From contig USGM01000073.1 in assembly GCA_900554205.1 (NCBI GenBank), forward strand, positions 1-16,725: DNA of 16,725 nucleotides, read 5' to 3'. The stretch is from an uncultured Lachnospiraceae bacterium (GTDB lineage Bacteria > Bacillota > Clostridia > Lachnospirales > Lachnospiraceae). Below, in pieces: positions 1 through 6,812 of the stretch. The notes beneath the pieces are model-generated. The model saw only the letters and a list, made by a program, of their open reading frames with translations, did no database searches and had not been told where the DNA came from. Numbering within the stretch: the stretch's first letter is position 1; each line of letters begins with the position of its first letter. A program made the position numbers and the translations under genes.

Positions 1-52
1 GGCTGTTCACCAGAAAGTCATCCACCAGGTTCATTTCCTGTAAATCCTTCAA
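1..52 (-). CDS. Possible 5' end of a Rpn/PD-(D/E)XK-type nuclease gene, cut by the window edge
   Basis: An open frame enters from the left edge on the minus strand. Its visible residues read roughly LKDLQEMNLVDDFLVNS. The pattern of a short lead followed by 'MNLVDDFLVN' resembles the beginning of proteins annotated as Rpn or PD-(D/E)XK nuclease-family transposases in Clostridia; this is recognition from memory over fewer than 20 residues. A TTG at 52 is preceded by a GGAGG five bases upstream; an in-frame ATG lies at 34. Nothing of the catalytic core is in the window, so an intact gene cannot be told from a remnant. Confidence 0.25.
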   Translation of the reverse strand, partial: MKDLQEMNLVDDFLVNS

Positions 53-462
53 GCTTCCCTCCGTTCCCACAGTGCATCGGGAACAAAGGAGACCTCATAC
101 CATCCCTGTTTTCCAATGCGCTATGCAGTTAAAATGTGAGTTTTTAAGCATAGAATCCATTGAAAAATAGAGATCGTAGAACAGCTCTTCGCTGTCTGAT
201 ATTCAGAATATATGCTTAAGATAAATATAATAACAGATTCAATATAAAAAGGCAAGAAAAACTTTTTAAGGAATATCTCCTGTAGAAACTCCTAATATAC
301 ATGATTGGAATGTCAAAAGAGCGATTCTTTGAAGATTATCTTCGGCACAGTTTTTTACAAACCACCTTTTGACACCCTAATCATATACACTTTGAGTTCT
401 CACAGGCATTTTCCTTCTCATCTGTGAACAATTAAATAGTACCACATAAAGGATAAAAGAGA
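53..462. other. AT-rich intergenic stretch without a convincing gene
   Basis: I find no frame with both a start signal and a length above about 28 codons on either strand. The stretch holds a widely spaced inverted repeat (144-219) and an imperfect inverted repeat around 396-430 (GTTC-TC-ACAG against CTGTGAAC). A perfect TATAAT occurs at 226-231, but with only a weak -35 match 17-18 bases upstream. The low GC and absence of coding contrast with the dense coding from 772 onward, which fits an insertion-prone or regulatory gap between two gene blocks. Confidence 0.5.
144..219. repeat. Widely spaced perfect 9-bp inverted repeat
   Basis: TTAAGCATA at 144-152 is the exact reverse complement of TATGCTTAA at 211-219. 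Between the arms lie two smaller palindromes: ACAGC/GCTGT around 181-196 and ATATT/AATAT around 199-210. Together they could fold as a branched structure or mark the ends of a tiny decayed mobile element. No transposase-like frame lies inside. In AT-rich sequence a 9-bp match at this distance could also arise by chance. Confidence 0.3.
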
Positions 463-526
463 AAGGGACAGAGTTGTTCTCAAATTCGACATAAACTGTC
501 GAAAAGCCGGAACAACTCTGTCCCTT
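463..526. repeat. Nested palindrome with 17-bp perfect outer arms (REP/MITE-like or operator)
   Basis: The outer arms at 463-479 and 510-526 (AAGGGACAGAGTTGTTC and its exact complement) enclose a second perfect hairpin, TTCGACA at 485-491 with TGTCGAA at 497-503 and a 5-base loop. Neither strand shows a clear U-tract right after the outer stem, although the minus side is T-rich, so it is not a standard intrinsic terminator. The GGGACAG end resembles palindromes of Firmicutes REP-type elements mobilised by Y1/RAYT transposases (recognition from memory). It ends about 58 bp upstream of the small peptide gene, and its right arm reaches that gene's possible -35 region, so a regulatory role is also open. 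Confidence 0.6.
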
Positions 527-583
527 GTAGGGGGTAGAAATTTATACTAACGTTTCAATTATATAGATGAAAGGAGCTTCAAA

Positions 584-754
584 ATGAGAAAAAAAATTTG
601 TTCAACCCTGTTACACTTTGTTTCATTATATTCCATTCTTTTTTTACTTTTGGGATCTATAATAAATATACCGCATGACAAAGATTCCTGTTCCAATGAT
701 TCTTTCTGTGCTACGTTGAGTAACGATGAATGTCTGCCTCGTGATGATCTGTAA
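584..754 (+). CDS. Small secreted-type cysteine-containing peptide (56 aa), candidate signalling peptide
   Basis: The ATG at 584 is preceded by AAGGAG at 571-576 with 7 bases of spacing, and the frame runs 56 codons to TAA. The product has a basic N-terminus (MRKK), a hydrophobic stretch at about residues 9-30 (LLLG, IINIP), and a polar acidic tail of about 26 residues with Cys36, Cys42 and Cys50, ending PRDDL. That is the layout of an exported pro-peptide or a one-pass membrane peptide. It is not an AgrD-type thiolactone precursor as far as I can see. A possible -10 (TATACT, 543-548) lies just past the palindrome at 463-526, with no good -35. The gene is tail to tail with the double-HTH regulator, with a 17-bp gap, as might be expected of a peptide and its receptor. 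The gene is well supported by its ribosome binding site; the signalling role is inferred. I do not recognise the family. Confidence 0.7.
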   Translation: MRKKICSTLLHFVSLYSILFLLLGSIINIPHDKDSCSNDSFCATLSNDECLPRDDL

Positions 755-771
755 TCTTCATCAAATATTGA

Positions 772-2610
772 TTATATTCCCTGTTGCATCTTTCGATAAA
801 AGCGTTCTTTTTTCTCATTCTTTGCCATCTGGCTCAGTATAATGCATTTCGTGAGTTCCCTCCCAGTATCTAATTCCGCTTTTATCGGAATGCCCTTCTT
901 TCTCCGTTCAATATAGTTCCAACATTGATCATAAACAGCTCCGGGCAGGAATCGGAATCGCCGTTCCCTCAGACTCTCCTCCGCGATAAATCGGCTGTAT
1001 TCATCCGCATTGTCAAACTGTCCTCTATTTCCCATCTCACTCCCGATATAAGACATTATGAATTCAAAAGTTCCAATCATCGACTCTATCTTTTCGTTGA
1101 ACATATAGGGGCGATATGTCTCCTCTAATCGGCACATGCAGAGCTGAAACTCTTCTCCAGAAGAATCCAGACCTTTCATACGGTTGCAGATATAATCCTG
1201 TTCACCCGCTGTCAAATATTTTTCGCCTGGCTGTAGAAAAACCTTCAAAGGCAGTGTCAGTTCTATCGCCTCCTGTAACCGCCGGCAGTACTCGTCACGC
1301 TGCAATTCCCCGCGATTCCATGCCAACATAGTTTCCTCACCGAGCAGCTTCTGCCTGTTCAATCTCTGCATCAAAGGAAGCTTCTGCTTAACCTTTTCCC
1401 ACCAATTCTCCACGGTCTGAGTCTGGAAAACGAGAGCTGCATCTCGCATTTTCCGCAGTTGCTGTGTCATTTCCGGCTTATCAGTCAGGACATCCGTATA
1501 TCTCAGTTCACCCGGAAGTCCAAGCCGCATCAGAAGCTGCGTCACAATTGCTCTCTGTGGTGTCGTCTGCCGATGCTCCAGCCTTCGCAGTGTCTTCACA
1601 TCACAGAGTCCCTCGCAGAGCTGTTGCTGGCTCAGGCCCAGCATCTTCCTTCGTATCCTGATTACATCGTTGACACATTCCGCGTGCTTTGAAACATAGA
1701 GAAATCCCTCATGAAAGGTCTTCTTCTCCACGCCGTAGTCTGTGTAAAGTTCTTCCAGCGTTTCCTTCCACTGTCTGTTTTCCTGTTCCATGCTCTCCAT
1801 TTCCGGATAACGCGCAATCAGGCATTCCAGCAGCCTTTCTCTAAGCTCCAGAAGCTCCCAGAAATAGTATAATCTTCCCCTGTTTCTCAAAAGCTCTATC
1901 GCCTGAGTGCAGGACTCAAGAAGCTGCAAGCGTTCCGAATCTTCCAGCTTCGTCTCCATGCGGCTCCGGCACCAGTACAGGACAGCCTTGGGATAAATTT
2001 TCACCCTGTTCGTCTCGTCAATATGATGGTTCTCCAGATAATCCATAACCGCAAGGAAGAACCTGCTTCTTCTCCCCTCTGCCCTGTACCATTCCTTCTC
2101 CATGAGCAGATTGATTTCCTGCGCGGAAACAGCCTTCTTATAAAGGTTATGCATGGTCACGCCCTTCAACGTCTGCTCCGCCGCCTGAGTGCAAAGTTCA
2201 GCCAATTCCTCTCTGTCGGCATGCTCCCTCCGCCTGATCTGAAACTGCATGTCCAGACAAAATTGCCTCTCCAAGGGGTCATCCTGATCGCACCCGGTCT
2301 CATACTTTCTTAATACCTTCGCCGCTTCCTGCATATTATCCCGGAAAAGCTGATGAACAACCGCCTGTCTGGCGAGCCATCGGTCATACTCCTGACAATC
2401 CAGCAGCTGCGAATAATCGTCGGGATCTATCCCCAGTCTTGCCGAGAGTCTGTCCCGGAGCATCAGCTCCGGATAGCGCTCCCCCTTCTCCATATAGGAG
2501 ATGATTCTCGGAGTACATAACCCATCGCACAGCTTTCCCATGGATACTCTGTATTCACTCCGCTTTTGATTCAGATATGCAAAAAAGAGTTTCCCTTCTT
2601 CTTTATCCAA
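772..2610 (-). CDS. Large cytoplasmic regulator with two XRE-type helix-turn-helix domains (RRNPP-like)
   Basis: This 612-residue protein has an N-terminal XRE-like HTH at about residues 8-65 and a second at about 314-368. The two share a repeated core: 'LCDGLC' followed by 'YMEKGE' in the first, 'LCEGLC' followed by 'RLEHRQ' in the second. The LxxGxC pattern in the recognition region is typical of peptide-sensing regulators such as PlcR and Rgg. The stretches between and after the HTH domains are rich in Glu, Arg and Leu and look all-helical, compatible with TPR-like repeats that bind a peptide, although I cannot assign individual repeats. No signal peptide or membrane segment is present. 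The start is TTG with AAGGA seven bases upstream. It begins 16 bp after pyrC on the same strand and may be co-transcribed with it. The adjacent convergent small peptide gene suggests a receptor/peptide pair. DNA-binding regulator: confident; peptide sensing: inference. Confidence 0.8.
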   Translation of the reverse strand: MDKEEGKLFFAYLNQKRSEYRVSMGKLCDGLCTPRIISYMEKGERYPELMLRDRLSARLGIDPDDYSQLLDCQEYDRWLARQAVVHQLFRDNMQEAAKVLRKYETGCDQDDPLERQFCLDMQFQIRRREHADREELAELCTQAAEQTLKGVTMHNLYKKAVSAQEINLLMEKEWYRAEGRRSRFFLAVMDYLENHHIDETNRVKIYPKAVLYWCRSRMETKLEDSERLQLLESCTQAIELLRNRGRLYYFWELLELRERLLECLIARYPEMESMEQENRQWKETLEELYTDYGVEKKTFHEGFLYVSKHAECVNDVIRIRRKMLGLSQQQLCEGLCDVKTLRRLEHRQTTPQRAIVTQLLMRLGLPGELRYTDVLTDKPEMTQQLRKMRDAALVFQTQTVENWWEKVKQKLPLMQRLNRQKLLGEETMLAWNRGELQRDEYCRRLQEAIELTLPLKVFLQPGEKYLTAGEQDYICNRMKGLDSSGEEFQLCMCRLEETYRPYMFNEKIESMIGTFEFIMSYIGSEMGNRGQFDNADEYSRFIAEESLRERRFRFLPGAVYDQCWNYIERRKKGIPIKAELDTGRELTKCIILSQMAKNEKKERFYRKMQQGI

Positions 2611-2626
2611 TCATAATTCCTTCTTC

Positions 2627-3895
2627 CTACGCCTCGTAAACCACCTTTCCACCGGAGATGGTCTTTACCACCTTTCCTTTCAGGTTCCAGCCGGTGAAGG
2701 GTGTGTTAGATGCCTTTGAAGCATACTCCGATGGCTCCCAGTCCGCCGTTGTGTCTATCAGAACAATGTCCGCAGGGCCTCCCTCTGCGAGATAACCGGC
2801 GTTGAGATGGTAGAGGTTTGCCGGGTTCGTACTCATCAGTGTCAGAAGCTGTCTCATCGTGAGATAACCGCCGTCGATCAGCTCTGTGATTCCGAGTGCA
2901 AGCGCCGTCTCCAGACCGATGATTCCGCTGGGCGCTTCGGTGATGGATTTCGCCTTTTCCTCCGCCGTGTGCGGCGCATGATCTGTCGCAATCATGTCTA
3001 TCGTGCCGTCGACCAGTCCGCGTATGATCTCCTGCCTGTCTGCTTCTTCGCGCAGAGGCGGATTCATCTTCGCAAGTGTTCCGTACTTTATCACCGCATC
3101 CTCCGTCAGCGTAAAGTGATGGGGCGTTGCCTCCGCATGGATGTTATGTCCCTTCTCCTTCGCCTTGCGGATCAATTCAACCGTCTCCCTTGCACTGACA
3201 TGCTGAATATCGATGCTTGCCCCCGTCTCAAGGGCAAGCTTTAAATCTCTCCCGACCATCGTGATCTCTGCCTCTCGGGGAGATCCTCCGATGCCGAAAT
3301 GTTCACTCGCCCTTCCCCGGTTCACGCCGTTGTTCTCTATCAAAGCCGGATTCTCTTCGTGAAAGCTGATCGGCAGATCAAGAGCCGCCACATTCTTCAT
3401 GGCATCGCGCACAATTTTTTCATCCATCAGCGGAATCCCGTCATCCGTAAATCCGACCGCCCCCGCTGCGGCAAGCTCACGCATCGGCGTCAGCTCCTTT
3501 CCCTTCATGCCCATCGTCACATTCGCACAGGTGTAGACATGAATGCCGGTCTCCTTTCCGCGTCCGATCACATATTTCAAAGTATCCAGATTATCGACGG
3601 TAGGCTTTGTATTTGCCATGAGCACCACCGATGTATAACCGCCCCTTGCGGCAGCGGCGGCTCCGGTGACAATATCCTCCTTCATGGTGAAACCCGGATC
3701 GCGGAAGTGTGCATGTACATCCACAAGTCCGGGTGCTACAAGCAGCCCCTCCGCATCAATAATCCTACACTTTCCCTTGGGCGTCTCCAGTCTTTTCCCG
3801 ATCCTTACGATCGTGTCATTTTCCACCAGAATATCATAATTTCCGTCCCATCCCGATTTGGGATCTATCATATATCCATTCTTAATTAACAGCAT
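2627..3895 (-). CDS. pyrC: Dihydroorotase, class I
   Basis: Dihydroorotase catalyses the reversible cyclisation of N-carbamoyl-L-aspartate to dihydroorotate, the third step of pyrimidine synthesis, in the cytoplasm. The metal-binding 'DVHAHFRDPG' (His61, His63), 'MANTKP', 'FTDDG' (Asp151-Asp152), 'EATPHHF' and 'ATDHAPH' are all visible. Asp in FTDDG takes the place of the carboxylated lysine, as in the Aquifex and Bacillus enzymes. I chose the ATG at 3895 because AGGAGG lies five bases before it; an in-frame start at 3919 adds eight residues but would put this site inside the coding region. The length of 422 residues is normal for the family. A TAAAAT at 3944-3949 could be a -10 box; no good -35 is visible. 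It stands apart from other pyr genes here and is followed after 16 bp by the regulator. Confidence 0.95.
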   Translation of the reverse strand: MLLIKNGYMIDPKSGWDGNYDILVENDTIVRIGKRLETPKGKCRIIDAEGLLVAPGLVDVHAHFRDPGFTMKEDIVTGAAAAARGGYTSVVLMANTKPTVDNLDTLKYVIGRGKETGIHVYTCANVTMGMKGKELTPMRELAAAGAVGFTDDGIPLMDEKIVRDAMKNVAALDLPISFHEENPALIENNGVNRGRASEHFGIGGSPREAEITMVGRDLKLALETGASIDIQHVSARETVELIRKAKEKGHNIHAEATPHHFTLTEDAVIKYGTLAKMNPPLREEADRQEIIRGLVDGTIDMIATDHAPHTAEEKAKSITEAPSGIIGLETALALGITELIDGGYLTMRQLLTLMSTNPANLYHLNAGYLAEGGPADIVLIDTTADWEPSEYASKASNTPFTGWNLKGKVVKTISGGKVVYEA

Positions 3896-3985
3896 GGCAC
3901 CCTCCTGTTTCTCCCTCATGAGGTATGTTTTTCATATAGTAATATTTTACCATGGATAGGGAAAAAAGGAAAGTGCCGCAAGCCT

Positions 3986-4405
3986 TTATTCAAAGATTAC
4001 TGTCTGCTCCAGAAATTCCGTCTTGAGGACAATATAGGGGAAGGAAGGCGTCTTATTGCTCTTCTCTGACGCATCCGGGCCGAGCAGACTCGTATTGACG
4101 CAGATATTGCTGTCCGTCAGGTAAAGCTCCTCCACCGCTATGCTGTAGCCGCCGGTTTCCTGCTGCCCGTAGCCGATGCATATGTACAGATTTTCATTAT
4201 CCGTATAAGTGATCTGGAAGGGCGCCGCCTTCTTCTCCTCGATGATCGTCTTCAGCTCCGCCGGTATTTTCTCCTCGCCCAGCACGGTAAACTCAAGATC
4301 GCGCAGTTTGAGCTTTTCCTCGCTTAAGAAGGTACAGCCCGACTGTAACAGTAAAACTGCCGCAAGCAGCACACATGCCAGTCTCTTCCACACATTCCGT
4401 CTCAT
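3986..4405 (-). CDS. Small lipoprotein with a PrcB-like C-terminal domain
   Basis: The 139-residue product starts with a basic segment and a hydrophobic stretch ending in LLQSGC, with Cys24 as the likely lipidated residue after signal-peptidase II cleavage; Gln at -3 is not the usual choice. The C-terminal half, 'GGYSIAVEELYLTD...' followed by 'PSFPYIVLKT', resembles the PrcB_C domain (named after a subunit of the Treponema protease complex), common in Firmicutes lipoproteins of unknown role. Initiation at the ATG 4405 is preferred, with GAGG about 11 bases upstream; a TTG at 4426 is in frame but poorly placed. It is divergent from plsC and lies 90 bp upstream of pyrC. The domain call is from recognition of the motif and its function is unknown. 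Confidence 0.7.
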   Translation of the reverse strand: MRRNVWKRLACVLLAAVLLLQSGCTFLSEEKLKLRDLEFTVLGEEKIPAELKTIIEEKKAAPFQITYTDNENLYICIGYGQQETGGYSIAVEELYLTDSNICVNTSLLGPDASEKSNKTPSFPYIVLKTEFLEQTVIFE

Positions 4406-4448
4406 TTTCAATGTTGCCTCGCACAAACCTTTTCTTTGCTGTATTCTA

Positions 4449-4477
4449 TGTACACAAACGGCAATTTATGCTAAACT
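4449..4477 (+). promoter_or_regulatory. Probable sigma-A promoter of plsC
   Basis: TGTACA at 4449-4454 (4 of 6 to TTGACA) is followed after 17 bases by TAAACT at 4472-4477, with an upstream TGC giving an extended -10. Transcription would start near 4484, right where the first hairpin arm of the leader begins, leaving a leader of about 66 nt. The spacing and extended -10 are good; the hexamers are moderate. Confidence 0.5.
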
Positions 4478-4484
4478 GTAACTG

Positions 4485-4539
4485 TCCGGAGGCGGTGTAC
4501 CGACACAGCTCCGGAACAATACGAAAATTCTGAGCTGTG
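4485..4539 (+). promoter_or_regulatory. plsC mRNA leader with two mutually exclusive hairpins
   Basis: Hairpin A pairs TCCGGAG (4485-4491) with CTCCGGA (4509-4515), with an inner GTGT/ACAC stem at 4495-4506. Hairpin B pairs CACAGCTC (4504-4511) with GAGCTGTG (4532-4539), 8 perfect base pairs. The two share bases 4504-4511 and cannot form together. Hairpin B abuts and by one base overlaps the Shine-Dalgarno GAGG (4539-4542). It could therefore hinder ribosome binding, while A would release it. No known riboswitch family is recognised. Confidence 0.45.
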
Positions 4540-4549
4540 AGGTTTCTCT

Positions 4550-5287
4550 ATGATACGTTTTATTTTGGTCGTGCTCTATCTTATCCTGTACCTGATCCTG
4601 TTCCTGCCGGTGCTGCTCGTGGAGTGGATTATCGGGAAATTTAATCCCGGCCTTAAGGCAAGAAGCTCCAAGGCGCTTGTCAGCTGGGGCTTCCGCTGTA
4701 TCGCCTTTCTCTCCGGCGCAAAGGTCACGGTAAAGGGACTGGAAAACATTCCGACGGATACGGCGGTTCTCTATGCCGGAAACCACCGCAGCTTTTTCGA
4801 TGTCATCCTGACACTTTCCTATTTTCCCGGTGTGACGGGCTATGTTGCTAAGATTGAGATGAAAAAGGCCCCCATTCTCCGCATCTGGATGAAAAACATC
4901 CACTGCCTGTTCCTGGACAGGAAGAATATCAAGGAGGGGCTGAAGACAATCCTCGCCGGTGTCGAGGAAGTAAAGAACGGCTATTCGATGTGTATCTTTC
5001 CGGAGGGTACGCGCAATAAGGTAAATGACACCTTTCTGCCCTTTCATGACGGCAGTTTTAAGATCGCGGAAAAGGGAAAGGTTCCCATTGTTCCGATGAC
5101 CCTGGTAAACACCGCCGCCATCTTCGAGGATCATCTGCCGAAAATTAAGAAAGCAAATGTCATAATCGACTTTGGCAAGCCGATCTACATAGACCAGCTC
5201 GACAAAGAAGACAGAAAAAGCCTTGGTACCTATGTGGGTGGTATCATACAAAAGCGCTATTTTGAATTAAAGAAGGAAATGCAATAA
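4550..5287 (+). CDS. plsC: 1-acyl-sn-glycerol-3-phosphate acyltransferase
   Basis: This family transfers an acyl chain to lysophosphatidic acid to give phosphatidic acid, the branch point of phospholipid synthesis, at the inner face of the membrane. The 245-residue protein has a hydrophobic N-terminal anchor (about 2-28), the catalytic H-x4-D motif as NHRSFFD (His79, Asp84), a FLDR motif near residue 121 and the substrate-binding FPEGTRN at 150-156. All blocks are in the expected order and the length is normal. The ATG at 4550 follows GAGG with 7 bases of spacing. It is one of only two plus-strand genes and converges on murF, with only 6 bp between the stop codons and no terminator in the gap. 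Confidence 0.92.
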   Translation: MIRFILVVLYLILYLILFLPVLLVEWIIGKFNPGLKARSSKALVSWGFRCIAFLSGAKVTVKGLENIPTDTAVLYAGNHRSFFDVILTLSYFPGVTGYVAKIEMKKAPILRIWMKNIHCLFLDRKNIKEGLKTILAGVEEVKNGYSMCIFPEGTRNKVNDTFLPFHDGSFKIAEKGKVPIVPMTLVNTAAIFEDHLPKIKKANVIIDFGKPIYIDQLDKEDRKSLGTYVGGIIQKRYFELKKEMQ

Positions 5288-5293
5288 AAAGCG

Positions 5294-6766
5294 TTACAGA
5301 TTCTTCAGGAAGTCCAGCACCTTCGTAAATTCCATTCCATGCGAGGCCTTTACAAGAATGGTGCTGCCCTCCGGCACATACTCTTCCTTCTCCTGCTCCA
5401 GCGTCTCAAAGAGCGCTGCTAACGTCGGGAAATGTGCGATATGCAGCTTTCCCGTCGCGTGCTCTGCCGCTGCCTCATAGATATGGATCGCATTCTCACC
5501 GACACAGATCAGTCCGTCAATGCCTGCTGCCACTGCAAATTCACCCACACCGACATGCAGCGCATCCGAATCGGCACCAAGCTCAAACATATCTCCCAGA
5601 ATCGCAATTTTCCTTGTATCCGCCAGCGCGAGAAGCTCCAGCGCCGCGCGCATAGATGCCGGGTTGGCGTTATAGCAGTCATCGATCAAGGTATATCTGT
5701 CAAGCCGGATCAGATGATTCCTTCCGCTCACCGGCTGAACCCTGCCAATCCCCTCCGCAATCTCCTCATAAGAAAGTCCGAACAGCCTTGCCACGCACGC
5801 AGCCGCAGCAGCATTCAGAACCATATGTCTGCCCGGAAGCGGCACATGAATTTCAAGCGTCTTGATCCCCGTCGCCGCTGCCTTTATTCCCGGAAGACAT
5901 CTGTCATTGTCAAGCTCATCAAAATGCAACACCGCATCGCTTCCCCAGAGTCCGTGGCTCTCGATCTCTCCGGCGCGCACCTCCTCCACGTCATTTCCTC
6001 CCAATCCGAAGAAATGAGGGACATGCCCCTTGATCTCCCTTAATGTACTGAGCTTATCATCCTCTCCGTTCAGGCAGATCACACCGTCGTCCGCCATGAA
6101 ATCAAAGATTTCGGATTTTGCCTTCAGGATGCCGTCGCGTGTTCCGAGATTCTCCAGATGACACTGTCCGATATTTGTCATGACGCAGACATTCGGGCGT
6201 ACCATCTTGCTGAGCCGGTGCATCTCCCCGAAATCACTGATCCCCATTTCCACTACCGCCGCCTGATGTTCATCCCTGATGCGCAGCAGAGTAAGCGGGA
6301 CACCAATCTCATTGTTGAAATTTCCCTCTGTCTTTAAAACCTGATATTTCACCGAGAGAACCCCGGCGATAAACTCCTTGGTGCTGGTCTTCCCGACACT
6401 GCCTGTAATACCGACGATAGGAATCTGAAGCTTTCTCCTATAGCCCTCCGCAATATCCTTCAGCGCCTGCAGCGTATCCTCGACCAGCACATAGCTTCCC
6501 CAGCCGGAGCAGTCTTCCCCCGTCTCCTTCTCCACAAGCTCCGGGCTTTTCCCGGTTATGGCAAGACAGGCTCCCTTCTGAAAAACCCCGCTGATAAAGC
6601 GGTGTCCGTCCACGCGCTCTCCCACCGTTGCCAGAAACGCACCGCCTGCCTCTGCCTTTCTGGAATCGATCACAACAGAGCTGACCTCTGTATCGGCATT
6701 CATGCCGTCCTTCAGTACAAGCTTTCCTCCGCAGAAAGCAGCGATCTCATTGATACTCAGTCTCAT
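5294..6766 (-). CDS. murF: UDP-N-acetylmuramoyl-tripeptide--D-alanyl-D-alanine ligase
   Basis: MurF adds the D-Ala-D-Ala dipeptide to UDP-MurNAc-tripeptide using ATP, the last cytoplasmic step of the peptidoglycan precursor pathway. The 490-residue protein shows the N-terminal substrate domain ('VVIDSRK'), the ATP P-loop GITGSVGKTS (119-128), 'TEGNFNNEIGVPLTLL', the 'ILKAKSEIF' segment expected to hold the carbamylated lysine, and 'DDCYNANPASM' (362-372) in the ADP-binding part. The ATG at 6766 is preceded by AAAGGAGAGG. It follows ddl by 46 bp on the same strand, so the enzyme making the dipeptide and the enzyme using it are encoded in order, probably from the promoter at 9174-9202. Confidence 0.95.
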   Translation of the reverse strand: MRLSINEIAAFCGGKLVLKDGMNADTEVSSVVIDSRKAEAGGAFLATVGERVDGHRFISGVFQKGACLAITGKSPELVEKETGEDCSGWGSYVLVEDTLQALKDIAEGYRRKLQIPIVGITGSVGKTSTKEFIAGVLSVKYQVLKTEGNFNNEIGVPLTLLRIRDEHQAAVVEMGISDFGEMHRLSKMVRPNVCVMTNIGQCHLENLGTRDGILKAKSEIFDFMADDGVICLNGEDDKLSTLREIKGHVPHFFGLGGNDVEEVRAGEIESHGLWGSDAVLHFDELDNDRCLPGIKAAATGIKTLEIHVPLPGRHMVLNAAAAACVARLFGLSYEEIAEGIGRVQPVSGRNHLIRLDRYTLIDDCYNANPASMRAALELLALADTRKIAILGDMFELGADSDALHVGVGEFAVAAGIDGLICVGENAIHIYEAAAEHATGKLHIAHFPTLAALFETLEQEKEEYVPEGSTILVKASHGMEFTKVLDFLKNL

Positions 6767-6812
6767 GGGATTCCTCTCCTTTAAAATCCTGTGCCGTTCA
6801 ATCCGGGACTAT

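Noticed and set aside
301..372. 23-codon plus-strand open frame in the AT-rich gap
   Set aside because: It has no ribosome binding site, no signal-like composition, and a length expected by chance.
369..389. TTGACA (369-374) with TATACA (384-389) as a promoter for the peptide gene
   Set aside because: The spacer is only 9 bases, far too short for a sigma-A promoter.
463..526. Nested palindrome read as an intrinsic terminator
   Set aside because: No uninterrupted T-run follows the outer stem on either strand, and no gene ends just before it.
584..754. AgrD-type thiolactone peptide
   Set aside because: The arrangement of Cys36, Cys42 and Cys50 and the tail does not fit the AgrD pattern, and no agrB-like membrane protease gene is nearby.
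3299..3889. Plus-strand open frame (196 codons) opposite pyrC
   Set aside because: It is the complement of well-conserved dihydroorotase motifs and has no convincing start signal.
4466..5251. Long minus-strand open frame (261 codons) opposite plsC
   Set aside because: It lies wholly across plsC and its leader, has no recognisable motifs, and plsC has full catalytic motifs and a ribosome binding site.
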